Positions 8,288 through 17,592 of a stretch of 42,565 bases of DNA are shown here, piece after piece (the stretch's first letter is position 1; the number at the start of each line of letters is the position of its first letter). The notes beneath the pieces were generated by a model. The model ran no database searches. It was not told the origin of the DNA and saw only the letters and a list, made by a program, of their open reading frames with translations. The position numbers and the translations under genes were made by a program. This stretch comes from Candidatus Kapaibacterium sp. GTDB lineage: Bacteria; Bacteroidota; Ignavibacteria; Kapaibacteriales; Kapaibacteriaceae. The DNA lies in assembly GCA_022842685.1 (NCBI GenBank), contig JALHPC010000024.1:1-42565 (forward strand), given 5' to 3'.

Positions 8288-10505
8288 TGTTGGGCTTTAT
8301 GCGCAAGAACGGTTCGGGGTCGGGGAAGAGCGTCCGGAAGGGATGCCCTTGGTTTTGGCACATGATATCCGTACGGCCATCTTGAACAACCTTGCCGCCA
8401 CGAAGGACGATTGCGCGGTCGGTTCGGCGAACGACTTCGGGATCGTGCGAAATATTAATGATCGTCCACGATGGCCAGTTAAACAACTCGTCGAGCATTT
8501 CGAGTTTGGTATTGTCCTCGATGCCGTCGAAGGCCTCGTCGATTAAGAGGATATCTGGTTTATGGATAATCATTCGTGCAAATAGGATGCGACGTCGCAT
8601 ACCATAGGCGATGTTCTCGCCGTGCGCCGTAACACGCGTACGAATGCCATCGGGCAGGGCTAGTATATCGTCCTGCAGCCGCGTAAGGCGCAGCACCCAA
8701 TCCAAGTCGTCGTTGCTAATACGGCGCCCAAGAACGATGTTCTCGAAAATGGTGCCTGTAATGAGTTGGTTCTCGGGGAAGACAAGTCCAATGCGCTTTC
8801 GTAACGTGCGTAGGTCGGCATGGCGTACGTCAACACCGTTCACGCGAACGGTGCCCTGATAGCCGTCGTACAAGCCAACAAGTACGTGCATAAGTGTCGA
8901 CTTACCTGCGCCCGATTCGCCAACAATACTCACGTGTTGTCCGGGCTCGCAGCGGAATGATACGTCGTTAAGGACCTTCGTTGAGCCCAGCGATAGACTA
9001 AGGTTTGCTACCTCGATGCTTCCACCATTCGGACGCTGCGGTACGGCTTGGCCGCCAACTTCTTCGAGCGGCTGCTTGGATATTGCGCTTAGCTTGTCGA
9101 CTGCCGCTATGAGGTCGTAGTACAGGTCGAACTGGTTGATGAGCTTCTCGATTGCGCCCATAATGACGATAACAACGAGCTCGGCGGCAACGAGCTGACC
9201 AAGCGAGATTTGCTGATCGAGCACCAGAATACCACCAACACCAAGAATCCCCACGGTAGCGGCAGCTTTGAACAGCAGCGAACCAAAAATCTGGCGTGCG
9301 AATATGAGGAAGTGCTTGTGGCGTGCCTCAACATAGCCAGTTGCTACTGCATCGATGCGCGAATAGGCAAAGTCGTGCGCGCCCGTTAGCTTGAAGCCCA
9401 AATGGTTCCGCGCAATGTCCTCCATCCACGCAGCGGCCTCGTACTTCTTTTTCGATACCTTTATCGCCGTTGGTATTGCACCACGACCCAGTACCAGCGT
9501 TAACAAGGGGAGGAACGACAAAAACAGGACGTTGTACAACAGGAAGAACGGGTGGTAGATGCCAAGAAGCAACAACCCCGTAAGCAACACAAGTACAGCA
9601 TTCACACCCTCGAGCAAAAACTTGCCCAACGACTTCTGAATGGTCATTACATCAAAGAACCTATTCACAAGCTCGGGCGCATACATGGCCTTGTGGGCAA
9701 GATGCTGAAACTGTGGAAGGCGATACGTGATGTCGAATGTGGCGTGCACAAACAGTCGCCGCTGGATCATATCGGCAACGTAACGCTCGAAAATCGACAG
9801 GACGGCAAGGATTACCATGGCTGCCAATACCACAGCACAGAGCACAACCAATTGCTGGTTAAATACACCCAATGCCACAGCATTTACAATCGACTGGGAG
9901 GCAAGGGGCACCGACAATCCCAAGAGGGACGATAACACAGAGTATCCGATGATGACCCAAATGTCGCGCTTCTCGGATCGAAGAATACGTTTTACGTACG
10001 GCCAGATGTCGCGAAGTCGCGGAATGCTGTCGTCCTTGTGCAAATCATGCCGGTGATCGGTCCCACGCACAGGCGGAAGCGTAGCGTCGCTGGAAAGGAA
10101 GCTCCGGAATGACCCCAAGATGTCGATTCCGTGTAACTGGCCATCGCGAACACGAAGCTCGGCTGTCGGAATGGTGCGTCGTTCACCAGTGCCTGCGTCT
10201 TCGACGGTAACTGTGTCGGCCTTATGCGAGAGTACTCGCACGATGTGTCCATCCTGGGTAAGCGTGATGAACTGTAGGTCGCTGGCAGAACAATGGTCGA
10301 GCGGGCGGTGAACCGTGGTGGCGGCAAGTCCAGCTTCGCGGAGGGCCGATGTAATGGACTGCATTACCGTGTCGTCGGTAACGTCGGCCAAGCGAATCAA
10401 ATCGCGTACACGCGTTAACACGCTGGGTCGGTGGCCTAGGTCGGCCAGGGTTGCTACGGCATCAAGGATGCGAGCTTTTATGTCGTCGGGTATCTGATGC
10501 GTCAT
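8262..10505 (-). CDS. ABC exporter (fused membrane and ATPase domains) with atypical ATPase motifs
   Basis: The inner-membrane engine of a TolC/HlyD-type exporter, 747 residues from the ATG at 10503-10505. A TTG further upstream would run into uvrA and is not used. Domain order: a soluble N-terminal domain of about 170 residues that may be a degenerate peptidase-C39-like module, then a type 1 exporter membrane domain with about six helices (about residues 190-460), then the nucleotide-binding domain. Walker A is GESGAGKST (about 528), Walker B is DILLIDE and the H-loop is NISHD. Two motifs deviate: the Q-loop reads VFPENQ, with Pro where Gln is expected, and the signature LSGGQ is replaced by IAYGM (about 631-636). 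It lies 88 bases downstream of uvrA. The substrate cannot be named. Confidence 0.88.
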   Translation of the reverse strand: MTHQIPDDIKARILDAVATLADLGHRPSVLTRVRDLIRLADVTDDTVMQSITSALREAGLAATTVHRPLDHCSASDLQFITLTQDGHIVRVLSHKADTVTVEDAGTGERRTIPTAELRVRDGQLHGIDILGSFRSFLSSDATLPPVRGTDHRHDLHKDDSIPRLRDIWPYVKRILRSEKRDIWVIIGYSVLSSLLGLSVPLASQSIVNAVALGVFNQQLVVLCAVVLAAMVILAVLSIFERYVADMIQRRLFVHATFDITYRLPQFQHLAHKAMYAPELVNRFFDVMTIQKSLGKFLLEGVNAVLVLLTGLLLLGIYHPFFLLYNVLFLSFLPLLTLVLGRGAIPTAIKVSKKKYEAAAWMEDIARNHLGFKLTGAHDFAYSRIDAVATGYVEARHKHFLIFARQIFGSLLFKAAATVGILGVGGILVLDQQISLGQLVAAELVVIVIMGAIEKLINQFDLYYDLIAAVDKLSAISKQPLEEVGGQAVPQRPNGGSIEVANLSLSLGSTKVLNDVSFRCEPGQHVSIVGESGAGKSTLMHVLVGLYDGYQGTVRVNGVDVRHADLRTLRKRIGLVFPENQLITGTIFENIVLGRRISNDDLDWVLRLTRLQDDILALPDGIRTRVTAHGENIAYGMRRRILFARMIIHKPDILLIDEAFDGIEDNTKLEMLDELFNWPSWTIINISHDPEVVRRTDRAIVLRGGKVVQDGRTDIMCQNQGHPFRTLFPDPEPFLRIKPNSDEGGSRG

Positions 10506-10593
10506 CGGCGGCCTTGGCGCTGTTGGTTCGGAAAGGTCGTCGGTCCGGCATCGTTGCCCGGACAGCGGGCGCGATAACGAATTTGACGATGTT

Positions 10594-13491
10594 TCATTGC
10601 GCGATTCTTGACGTTCGTGCGGCGAGTTCGGCAGCAATATATCTCCCAGTGAGACTCACGGGGTGCGCTGCAACGTGCTCGGGGGTTCCGCTGCAGACAA
10701 TATTGCCGCCATCGACTCCGGCCCCCGGGCCTAGGTCGATTACGTGGTCGGCCACAACAATCACATCGAGATTATGCTCCACAACTACTACAGTATTGCC
10801 CTTGCTCACCAGTCGGTCAAGCAAGCGAACCAGAATCCGTATGTCCTCGAAGTGTAGTCCGGTGGTAGGTTCGTCCAGCAAATACATGGTCTTGCCCGTA
10901 GCAACCTTCGAGAGTTCGGCCGCGAGTTTTACGCGTTGAGCTTCGCCTCCAGACAGGGTGGGCGCTTGCTGGCCTATCTTGATATAGCCAAGGCCAACAT
11001 CCATGAGGGTCGACAGCTTAGTGCGAATCTTAGGAATGTCGGCAAAGTGCTCTACGGCCTGCTCGACACTCATGTCTAGTACATCGGCAATACTTGCCCC
11101 TTTAAACCGCACCGAAAGCGTCTCCTGATTGTACCGCTTGCCGTTACACGTTTCGCAGTTAACGTACACGTCGGGCAAGAAACTCATCTCGATTTTGCGA
11201 ATACCGCCGCCCTCGCAGTCGTCGCAGCGCCCGCCGCTTACGTTGAACGAAAAGCGACCTGCCTTGTAACCACGCAGCTTCGATTCGGGCAGCATCGTAA
11301 AGAGGTCACGAATCTGGGTGAACAAGCCAGTATAGGTAGCCGGGTTCGACCTAGGTGTGCGGCCGATAGGGGATTGGTCGATTTCGATTACCTTATCAAC
11401 GTGTTCCAAGCCCTCGATAGCATCGTAGGATAACGGTACTGCATCGGCGTTGTGATAGTGCTTCGCCAGAATTGGATAGAGCGTGTCGTTGATGAGCGTA
11501 CTCTTGCCGCTGCCACTCATACCCGTTATGCACGTGAACGTACCCAGCGGAATATCGAGCGTAACGTTCCTCAGGTTGTTTCCCTTAGCGCCAACCAATC
11601 GTACGCTCTTTCCATTGCCCTGTCTGCGTTCATCGGGCAGTGGAATCGTTCTCTTACCTGTTAAATAGTCAAGGGTCACCGAATTACTGTTGCGGCTGGC
11701 TGCTGCCTCGAGGTTCGCTGGCGAAAACTCGGATACAACGGTGCCGCCGTGCACACCGGCGCCTGGGCCCATGTCGACGACGTGGTCGCTCTCGGCAATC
11801 ATATCACGGTCGTGCTCAACCACCAGCACGGTGTTGCCTAGATCGCGCAAGTGCTTTAAGCTATTGATGAGCTTGCGATTGTCGTGCTGATGTAGCCCGA
11901 TGCTTGGCTCGTCGAGCACATAGGTAACACCTACAAGCTGCGATCCGATTTGCGAGGCAAGCCGTATGCGCTGCGATTCGCCACCACTGAGTGTACGCGC
12001 CGAGCGGTCAAGCGTGAGATACGTAAGGCCCACATCGCACAGGAATCGTAGCCGAGTGGAGATCTCCTTAAGAACAAGATGGGCTATGCGTAGTTGCCTC
12101 TCGGTGAGCTTTGATGGCAGCGTCTCCATCAACGTCACGGCCGACGCTATGTCGAGCTGTGTTACTGACGCAATCGACCTACCAGCAATATGGATGGCTA
12201 AATTTTCGGGTCGTATGCGGCTTCCATGGCAGTTCCGGCACGGCAGTGTTGCGAAGTAGCGTTCAAGACTGCGCCGAACCGACGGAGTGGTTGTTTGGTC
12301 GTACTGATGTCGCAGACTGGGCAGGATTCCCATGAAGCGGTGGCGAACAGAGGCAACGCCGTAATCCATGTCGACCGACGCTGCATTACTTCCGTAGAGA
12401 AGGGCGTCAAGCGAGCCAGAAGGTAGCGTGGCCACGGCTTCGTCGAGCGCAATTCCATGATCGCCGCAGTATGCAGCCACTTGTTTCCACAGCCATGTGT
12501 CGCGCTGCTTACCTAGGGGAGCCACTGCCCCTTTCTTGAGGGAGAGCTGAGGATCGGGTACAACGAGGCGTGGGTCGAAATCGAACGTGGTGCCCATGCC
12601 TTCGCATGCCGGACACGCCCCCATGGGCGAGTTGAACGAGAACATGTTAGGGGCCGGCGTGTTGTACGAGCGGGCACAGCTTGGGCAGGAGTAACTGGTG
12701 CTGAAATACGTGTCTTCCCACGTTGCGCCAGACTCGCGGAGAACGTTCACTCCACCGTCACTATGCGCTATGGCAAGTTCGATGCTATCGGAAATTCGCT
12801 TGTGCGATGCCTCGTCGATTGTACAACGGTCAACCACAAGATCGATGTCGTGAACCTTGTAGCGAGCCAGTTGCAGGCCTTCGGTGAGCTCGACAATGGT
12901 GCCGTCGACGCGAGCGCGCGTAAAGCCCTGGCGCCGGAATTGGTCGAACAACTCGCGGTAATGGCCTTTCCGACCTCGCACCACTGGGCTGAGCACCTGG
13001 ATGCGGCTGCCGAGGGGCCATGCCATTACAGAATCGACGATTTGCTCGAGGGTTTGCTGACGCACAGGCAGGTTACAGTCTACACACTGCTGTACGCCAA
13101 TGCGAGCATAGAGCAGGCGCAGGAAGTCGTAGACTTCGGTGACAGTGCCAACGGTAGATCGTGGGCTGTTGCCCACGCTTTTTTGTTCGATGGAAATGGC
13201 TGGCGACAGGCCTTCGATGATGTCGACGTCGGGCTTCTTCATCACGCCCAAAAACTGGCGTGCATAACTGCTCATACACTCGACGTAGCGGCGTTGTCCT
13301 TCGGCATAGATGGTGTCGAAGGCCAGCGACGACTTACCCGATCCACTTAAGCCAGTAATCACGACGAGCTTGTCGCGAGGGATGTCGACGTTAACATTCC
13401 TAAGGTTATGTTCTCTGGCGCCTTGGATGCGGATGCTCGTTAGAGCATCGTCGACGTGCAGATCTGATTCGGGAGTTGAAGCTCGTGGCAT
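10594..13491 (-). CDS. uvrA: Excinuclease ABC subunit A
   Basis: The damage-recognition ATPase of nucleotide excision repair, 965 residues, close to the family's usual size. It shows both ABC modules: first Walker [10 protein letters not shown] near residue 47 and signature [12 protein letters not shown], and second Walker [10 protein letters not shown] and signature [12 protein letters not shown]. The zinc motifs are present (CPSC...CPAC in the first half and CDDC...CETC in the second), as are the UvrB-interaction segment and the [13 protein letters not shown] region. The ATG is at 13489-13491 and a TACCTTTG box lies about 60 bases upstream. It is followed on the same strand by the exporter genes, an unusual partnership, since uvrA is normally alone or with other repair genes. 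Confidence 0.98.
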   Translation of the reverse strand: MPRASTPESDLHVDDALTSIRIQGAREHNLRNVNVDIPRDKLVVITGLSGSGKSSLAFDTIYAEGQRRYVECMSSYARQFLGVMKKPDVDIIEGLSPAISIEQKSVGNSPRSTVGTVTEVYDFLRLLYARIGVQQCVDCNLPVRQQTLEQIVDSVMAWPLGSRIQVLSPVVRGRKGHYRELFDQFRRQGFTRARVDGTIVELTEGLQLARYKVHDIDLVVDRCTIDEASHKRISDSIELAIAHSDGGVNVLRESGATWEDTYFSTSYSCPSCARSYNTPAPNMFSFNSPMGACPACEGMGTTFDFDPRLVVPDPQLSLKKGAVAPLGKQRDTWLWKQVAAYCGDHGIALDEAVATLPSGSLDALLYGSNAASVDMDYGVASVRHRFMGILPSLRHQYDQTTTPSVRRSLERYFATLPCRNCHGSRIRPENLAIHIAGRSIASVTQLDIASAVTLMETLPSKLTERQLRIAHLVLKEISTRLRFLCDVGLTYLTLDRSARTLSGGESQRIRLASQIGSQLVGVTYVLDEPSIGLHQHDNRKLINSLKHLRDLGNTVLVVEHDRDMIAESDHVVDMGPGAGVHGGTVVSEFSPANLEAAASRNSNSVTLDYLTGKRTIPLPDERRQGNGKSVRLVGAKGNNLRNVTLDIPLGTFTCITGMSGSGKSTLINDTLYPILAKHYHNADAVPLSYDAIEGLEHVDKVIEIDQSPIGRTPRSNPATYTGLFTQIRDLFTMLPESKLRGYKAGRFSFNVSGGRCDDCEGGGIRKIEMSFLPDVYVNCETCNGKRYNQETLSVRFKGASIADVLDMSVEQAVEHFADIPKIRTKLSTLMDVGLGYIKIGQQAPTLSGGEAQRVKLAAELSKVATGKTMYLLDEPTTGLHFEDIRILVRLLDRLVSKGNTVVVVEHNLDVIVVADHVIDLGPGAGVDGGNIVCSGTPEHVAAHPVSLTGRYIAAELAARTSRIAQ

Positions 13492-13552
13492 GACGGTATG
13501 AACGCGCCCGTAAACATGTGCTTAGCGGGCAAGGGGCAAGACGATAAACGGG

Positions 13553-13560
13553 CAAAGGTA
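13553..13560 (-). promoter_or_regulatory. TACCTTTG promoter box of uvrA
   Basis: TACCTTTG on the minus strand, flanked by CG and CC. It predicts a leader near 57 bases before uvrA. Its upstream region overlaps that of the divergent Rieske promoter. No LexA-type palindrome was noticed next to it. Confidence 0.6.
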
Positions 13561-13593
13561 CGGAGGTGTGAAGAAGCAGTGGTCACCGTCGGC

Positions 13594-13601
13594 TATCTTT
13601 G
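13594..13601 (+). promoter_or_regulatory. TATCTTTG promoter box of the Rieske gene
   Basis: A perfect TAnnTTTG box four bases before the ATG at 13606. With the usual start-site distance for such promoters the transcript would begin at or next to the A of ATG, so the mRNA is probably leaderless. Confidence 0.65.
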
Positions 13602-13605
13602 CGTG

Positions 13606-14706
13606 ATGAATCAGGAATTGTGGACATACGAGCCGGACATTCGGCGTGCTTGGACGCCTCCGGCATGGCTGTACACCGACCAGGAAGTATGGCGATGGAT
13701 GGCGGCAGACGTGTTTGGAACTTCGTGGCAATACGTTGCCGACAGCCAGGACGTTCTGCTACCTGGGATGTGCCGTCCGCACACGATGAACGAGGGCATT
13801 GCGCCCGAGCCCGTCGTGGCTGTGCGTGGCGCCGACGACGTAGTTCGCGTTCTGTCGAACGTCTGCACGCACCGCGCAGCGGTTGTGGTCGACGCCCCTT
13901 GCAGGGCTAAGGAGCTGCGCTGCCGCTACCATGGCCGACGTTTTGGACTTGACGGACGTTTTGTAGCCATGCCGAGCTTTGGCGACGTAGAGGGATTTCC
14001 GACTGCGGCTGATGATTTGGCGGCATTGGAGGTGGGGCAGTGGGGCGGTATGGTAATGGCTGCGGTTAAACCAACGGTGCCGTTTACTGCGTGGATTGAC
14101 GGCCTTGATGAACGCCTTCGACATTTGCCATGGGCAGCGATGGCGCCCGATACGACGCGCAATCGCGACTACGTGGTGCGGGCAAACTGGGCCCTGTACG
14201 TTGAGAATTACCTAGAAGGGTTTCACATACCGTTTGTTCACCCTGGACTCAACGACGTGCTTAATGCGACCGACTACGACACGATACTGCTGCCGCATGG
14301 TGTATTACAGATTGGCGTTGCACGAGGCAACGAAGGGGTATTCGAACTGCCGACGGGGCATCCCGACAGCGGTAAGGCCGTGGCTGCATGGTACTACTGG
14401 CTGTTTCCCAACATCATGGTGAACGTGTACCGATGGGGCCTGTCGGTGAACATTGTCGAGCCCATGGCGATCGATAGGACGCGGGTGCGGTACCGCACGT
14501 ATGTATGGGATGCGAACGAACTAGGTCAGGGCGCGGGCGCAGACCTTGACAGGGTAGAACGCGAAGACGGAGACATTGTAGAGAGTGTACAACGCGGGCT
14601 GCGAGGCAGCATCTATTGGCGCGGCAGATATTCGCCAAGCAAGGAAACAGGCACACACCACTTTCATGGCTTGTTACATCGAGCGTTATCGCATCGGCTG
14701 CGTTGA
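13606..14706 (+). CDS. Rieske-type aromatic-ring-hydroxylating oxygenase, alpha subunit-like
   Basis: An iron-sulfur oxygenase of 366 residues. The Rieske [2Fe-2S] ligands are CTHRAA and CRYHGRRF (C-x-H...C-x2-H, around residues 87-110). The catalytic-domain iron site is ENYLEGFHIPFVHPG, giving the two His ligands of the two-His-one-carboxylate triad. The C-terminal half is the START/SRPBCC-like domain. The frame is open 36 codons upstream, but the ATG at 13606 is chosen because a promoter box ends at 13601 and the longer version would start inside the opposite promoter region. Related enzymes hydroxylate aromatics, choline, carnitine or other quaternary amines. No reductase, ferredoxin or beta subunit lies nearby, so the substrate is open. 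Confidence 0.88.
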   Translation: MNQELWTYEPDIRRAWTPPAWLYTDQEVWRWMAADVFGTSWQYVADSQDVLLPGMCRPHTMNEGIAPEPVVAVRGADDVVRVLSNVCTHRAAVVVDAPCRAKELRCRYHGRRFGLDGRFVAMPSFGDVEGFPTAADDLAALEVGQWGGMVMAAVKPTVPFTAWIDGLDERLRHLPWAAMAPDTTRNRDYVVRANWALYVENYLEGFHIPFVHPGLNDVLNATDYDTILLPHGVLQIGVARGNEGVFELPTGHPDSGKAVAAWYYWLFPNIMVNVYRWGLSVNIVEPMAIDRTRVRYRTYVWDANELGQGAGADLDRVEREDGDIVESVQRGLRGSIYWRGRYSPSKETGTHHFHGLLHRALSHRLR

Positions 14707-14739
14707 GAACCACGGTCGTGTGCCGTATGACGTGTGACC

Positions 14740-17463
14740 CTATAGGTAGGCCTCGAGTTCGGCTTCGCTCGACAGGAGAACTTGGCGTCCCTTTGCGCCA
14801 TCGGGTGGCCCCACGATACCAGCCATCTCCAGCTCGTCGACAATGCGCGCTGCACGTGCATAGCCAACCTTGAGGCGACGCTGTAGTGTACTAACGCTGG
14901 CTTGCTGCAGTTGAATAAAGATTCGAGCTGCATCTTCAAAGAGTACGTCGCGATCGTCGTCGGCCCCGCCTCCGCCCCCGCTGCGCTTACCAGCAACACT
15001 AGGCAGCATGTAGGGCGTTGAATATCCTGCCTGGTTGCCAATGTGGTCGCAAATGGCCTCGACTTCGTCGGTCGAAACAAAGGCATTCTGCATCCGCATT
15101 GGTTTGGTGAGCGTTCCAGGATTGAAAAGCATGTCGCCATTGCCGATAAGGTGTTCGGCACCACTCGTATCGAGGATGGTGCGCGAGTCGATGCGCGAGG
15201 CAACCTGATAGGCAATGCGGGCAGGGAAGTTGGCCTTGATGAGGCCAGTGACAACATCGACTGATGGGCGCTGCGTTGCCACGACGCAATGGATGCCAAC
15301 GGCGCGAGCAAGCTGAGCAAGGCGCACGATGGGCTCCTCGACGTCCTTACCGGCCGTCATCATAAGATCAGCCAGCTCGTCGATAATCACAACGATGTAT
15401 GGCATCGGACGATGGTTGTAGCCCCCCTTGTTTTTCAGCACTCCCGACGATGCCTTGGCGTTATAGTCAGCAATGTTTCGTTGCCCGGCGGCGGCTAGGA
15501 TGCTGTATCGTTGTTGCATTTCCTCGACGACACTCTTGAGAACCGTCACGGCGTTTGTGGGCTCGGTGATAATCGTCTCGCGAACGTCTGGACACACAGC
15601 TAAGAAGTGATCTTTAAGTGCCTGATAGAGTGTCATTTCCACACGCTTCGGATCGATGATCACAAACTTCAGATCTCGAGGATGCATGCGATACAACAAC
15701 GAGGCAATGATGGTATTGATACCAACAGACTTACCCTTGCCTGTGGCTCCGGCAATCAGGAGGTGGGGCATTTTGGAAAGGTCGGCACAGTACACTTCGC
15801 CAACAACGGTCTTGCCCATGGCGATAGGCAGGCGGATGTCCTTATCGAGAAACTTCTTACTGCGGATGATGCCGCTGAAGCGCACCATGGCCGGCTTATG
15901 GTTGGGAATCTCGATGCCCACGGTTCCCTTGCCTGGTACAGGAGCAATGATGCGTACGCCAGGTGCCTTGAGTGCTAGGGCGATGTCATCGGCCAACGAT
16001 TCAATCTGACTAACCTTGATGCCAGATCCAGGAACGAACTCATACGTTGTAATGACAGGGCCCGGCTGCACCGTAACGTTCTCAATGCGAATGCGGAACG
16101 TCTCTAACTTCTCTTGAAGGATCGACGCGTTTAGCTGTAGCTCGGCGTCGTCGACAGAGATCTCGTCAGAGCTTGGCACAAGCAACGCCTCGGTCGGTGG
16201 CTTGTAGGCAATGTGCTCATCATACAACGTAGCGGCAGGCAAACTTGCCACCTGTTCGGGTGGTGGGGTGTCTTCGACGTGGACTACGAGCACTTCCTCG
16301 GGTTCTTCGTATGCCACAACTGGCTCGGGCGCCATTGTCTCGTCGGCCGCATCGGGCTCGACAATCTCGTCAATCCTTGCTGCTCTGCGTGGCGTCGGCG
16401 CAGCAACAGGCGGTGGTGGAGCATCGGGTTCGGCATCGGAAACAAGCCGAATCTTCTTTCTTGGATGTAGCTCTTGAAGCCGTCGTTCAACATCGTGAAC
16501 ATCGATACGCTCTACCGACGCATCGTGCGCCGGTGTTGCTGGTGGCCGTTCTGCAGCGGGCTCGGTAGGTCGAGGAATCGGCCGAACAATTCGAACACCC
16601 GGCGCCAAACTCTTTGGAGCCGATGTATCGTCGAGTGCTGTTGCAGGTGACTGCCGTGGAAGTGTTCTCAGCAGCTCGGCAGGTTCTTCAGGACGCTCAA
16701 TATCCTTGCTTCGTCGTGGTCGAAGACTTGTAATTGCCGGTGTTAGATCGGCTTCTGTCTCTGCGTCACCTCCGGCATCATCAGCTTCCGGCTCGTCGAC
16801 CTTTCCTGCTGGCGCCTCTCGTATCACCCGGCTCTTCAACGACCTTGCAAGTCCAAGCCACGTTTGCACTGTACTACGCACCGAAGAAGGGTCAACGCCA
16901 AAGCCGAAGACGGCGACGAAGCCCATAGCTGCGAGCAGCACGAGGAAACTGCCGGTGCGGCCTATAAACTGTACCAATACACCACTCACAAACTGTCCTA
17001 TCGCCCCGCTCCAAACTGCTGGGATACCGTCGAATGCAGGAATGTGCTGCGCTGTGCCCACCATAGATGCCAACAGGACGATGGTGAGAACGCCAAAGCC
17101 AATTCGACGCGCCGTTAGCGGTGTTATCGCCATTACCGAAAAGAGGTCGCGAGCAACCATGAGCATGAAGCCCGGAAATGCCACAGCAAACCAGCCCACG
17201 GTACTGTGGAATAGCCAGTGTGACAGTACGGCACCAAGCAGGCCCAGCCAGTTGTGGGTGGTGTCGAACCGAACGCGCATCGCATCATCGCCACGAAGTA
17301 CGCCGAGCAAGTCTCGTATGGTAAGCTGGGCGTTGTCGGCATCGTGTTCAGTATGCGACAACAAGGCGATGAGAACAAGGATAGACACAAGTGCCAGCAA
17401 CACAGCGGCGATGCGCATGTGTTGCTGCTTTGGAGTGTCTTGACGTTCTGGAGAAGCGGGCAT
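14740..17463 (-). CDS. ftsK: DNA translocase FtsK
   Basis: A septal DNA pump that clears and aligns the chromosome terminus at division, 907 residues from the ATG at 17461-17463. The open frame runs 22 codons further, but a TACTTTTG box at 17513-17520 puts the transcript start just before or inside that extension. The N-terminus has four or so membrane helices (about residues 15-185). A long Pro/Glu/Ala-rich linker follows to about residue 410, then the RecA-like motor with Walker A GATGKGKSVG and Walker B IVVIIDELADLMM. The last 65 residues are the gamma winged helix that reads polar DNA signals (RRLKVGYARAARIVDELEMAGIV). The size and layout are normal. It converges on the Rieske gene with only 33 bases between stops. 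Confidence 0.97.
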   Translation of the reverse strand: MPASPERQDTPKQQHMRIAAVLLALVSILVLIALLSHTEHDADNAQLTIRDLLGVLRGDDAMRVRFDTTHNWLGLLGAVLSHWLFHSTVGWFAVAFPGFMLMVARDLFSVMAITPLTARRIGFGVLTIVLLASMVGTAQHIPAFDGIPAVWSGAIGQFVSGVLVQFIGRTGSFLVLLAAMGFVAVFGFGVDPSSVRSTVQTWLGLARSLKSRVIREAPAGKVDEPEADDAGGDAETEADLTPAITSLRPRRSKDIERPEEPAELLRTLPRQSPATALDDTSAPKSLAPGVRIVRPIPRPTEPAAERPPATPAHDASVERIDVHDVERRLQELHPRKKIRLVSDAEPDAPPPPVAAPTPRRAARIDEIVEPDAADETMAPEPVVAYEEPEEVLVVHVEDTPPPEQVASLPAATLYDEHIAYKPPTEALLVPSSDEISVDDAELQLNASILQEKLETFRIRIENVTVQPGPVITTYEFVPGSGIKVSQIESLADDIALALKAPGVRIIAPVPGKGTVGIEIPNHKPAMVRFSGIIRSKKFLDKDIRLPIAMGKTVVGEVYCADLSKMPHLLIAGATGKGKSVGINTIIASLLYRMHPRDLKFVIIDPKRVEMTLYQALKDHFLAVCPDVRETIITEPTNAVTVLKSVVEEMQQRYSILAAAGQRNIADYNAKASSGVLKNKGGYNHRPMPYIVVIIDELADLMMTAGKDVEEPIVRLAQLARAVGIHCVVATQRPSVDVVTGLIKANFPARIAYQVASRIDSRTILDTSGAEHLIGNGDMLFNPGTLTKPMRMQNAFVSTDEVEAICDHIGNQAGYSTPYMLPSVAGKRSGGGGGADDDRDVLFEDAARIFIQLQQASVSTLQRRLKVGYARAARIVDELEMAGIVGPPDGAKGRQVLLSSEAELEAYL

Positions 17464-17512
17464 TCGTAACAGAGTGATGAGATGGGCGACATGAATTACG
17501 GCCGCATCCGTG

Positions 17513-17520
17513 CAAAAGTA
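17513..17520 (-). promoter_or_regulatory. TACTTTTG promoter box of ftsK
   Basis: TACTTTTG on the minus strand, preceded by CG and followed by CA. It lies about 50 bases before the ftsK ATG. It is back-to-back with the kdsA box at 17555-17562. Confidence 0.6.
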
Positions 17521-17554
17521 CGAAGACAAGTGGGGCTATGGGGTGGCCAACGGC

Positions 17555-17562
17555 TATCTTCG
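17555..17562 (+). promoter_or_regulatory. TATCTTCG promoter box of the kdsA operon
   Basis: TATCTTCG is a one-base variant of TAnnTTTG and shares the context CGGC-TATCTT with the Rieske promoter. It gives a leader of about 25-30 bases before kdsA, without an evident ribosome-binding site. Confidence 0.55.
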
Positions 17563-17592
17563 CACATTGTAGAGCCACAACGTTGCCTTCCA

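Noticed and set aside
12763..13350. A 195-codon plus-strand frame opposite uvrA
   Set aside because: Antisense shadow of uvrA, no ribosome-binding site or promoter box.
13498..13605. A longer start for the Rieske protein at 13498
   Set aside because: The extra 36 codons cover both divergent promoters and show no family sequence; the ATG after the promoter box is better.
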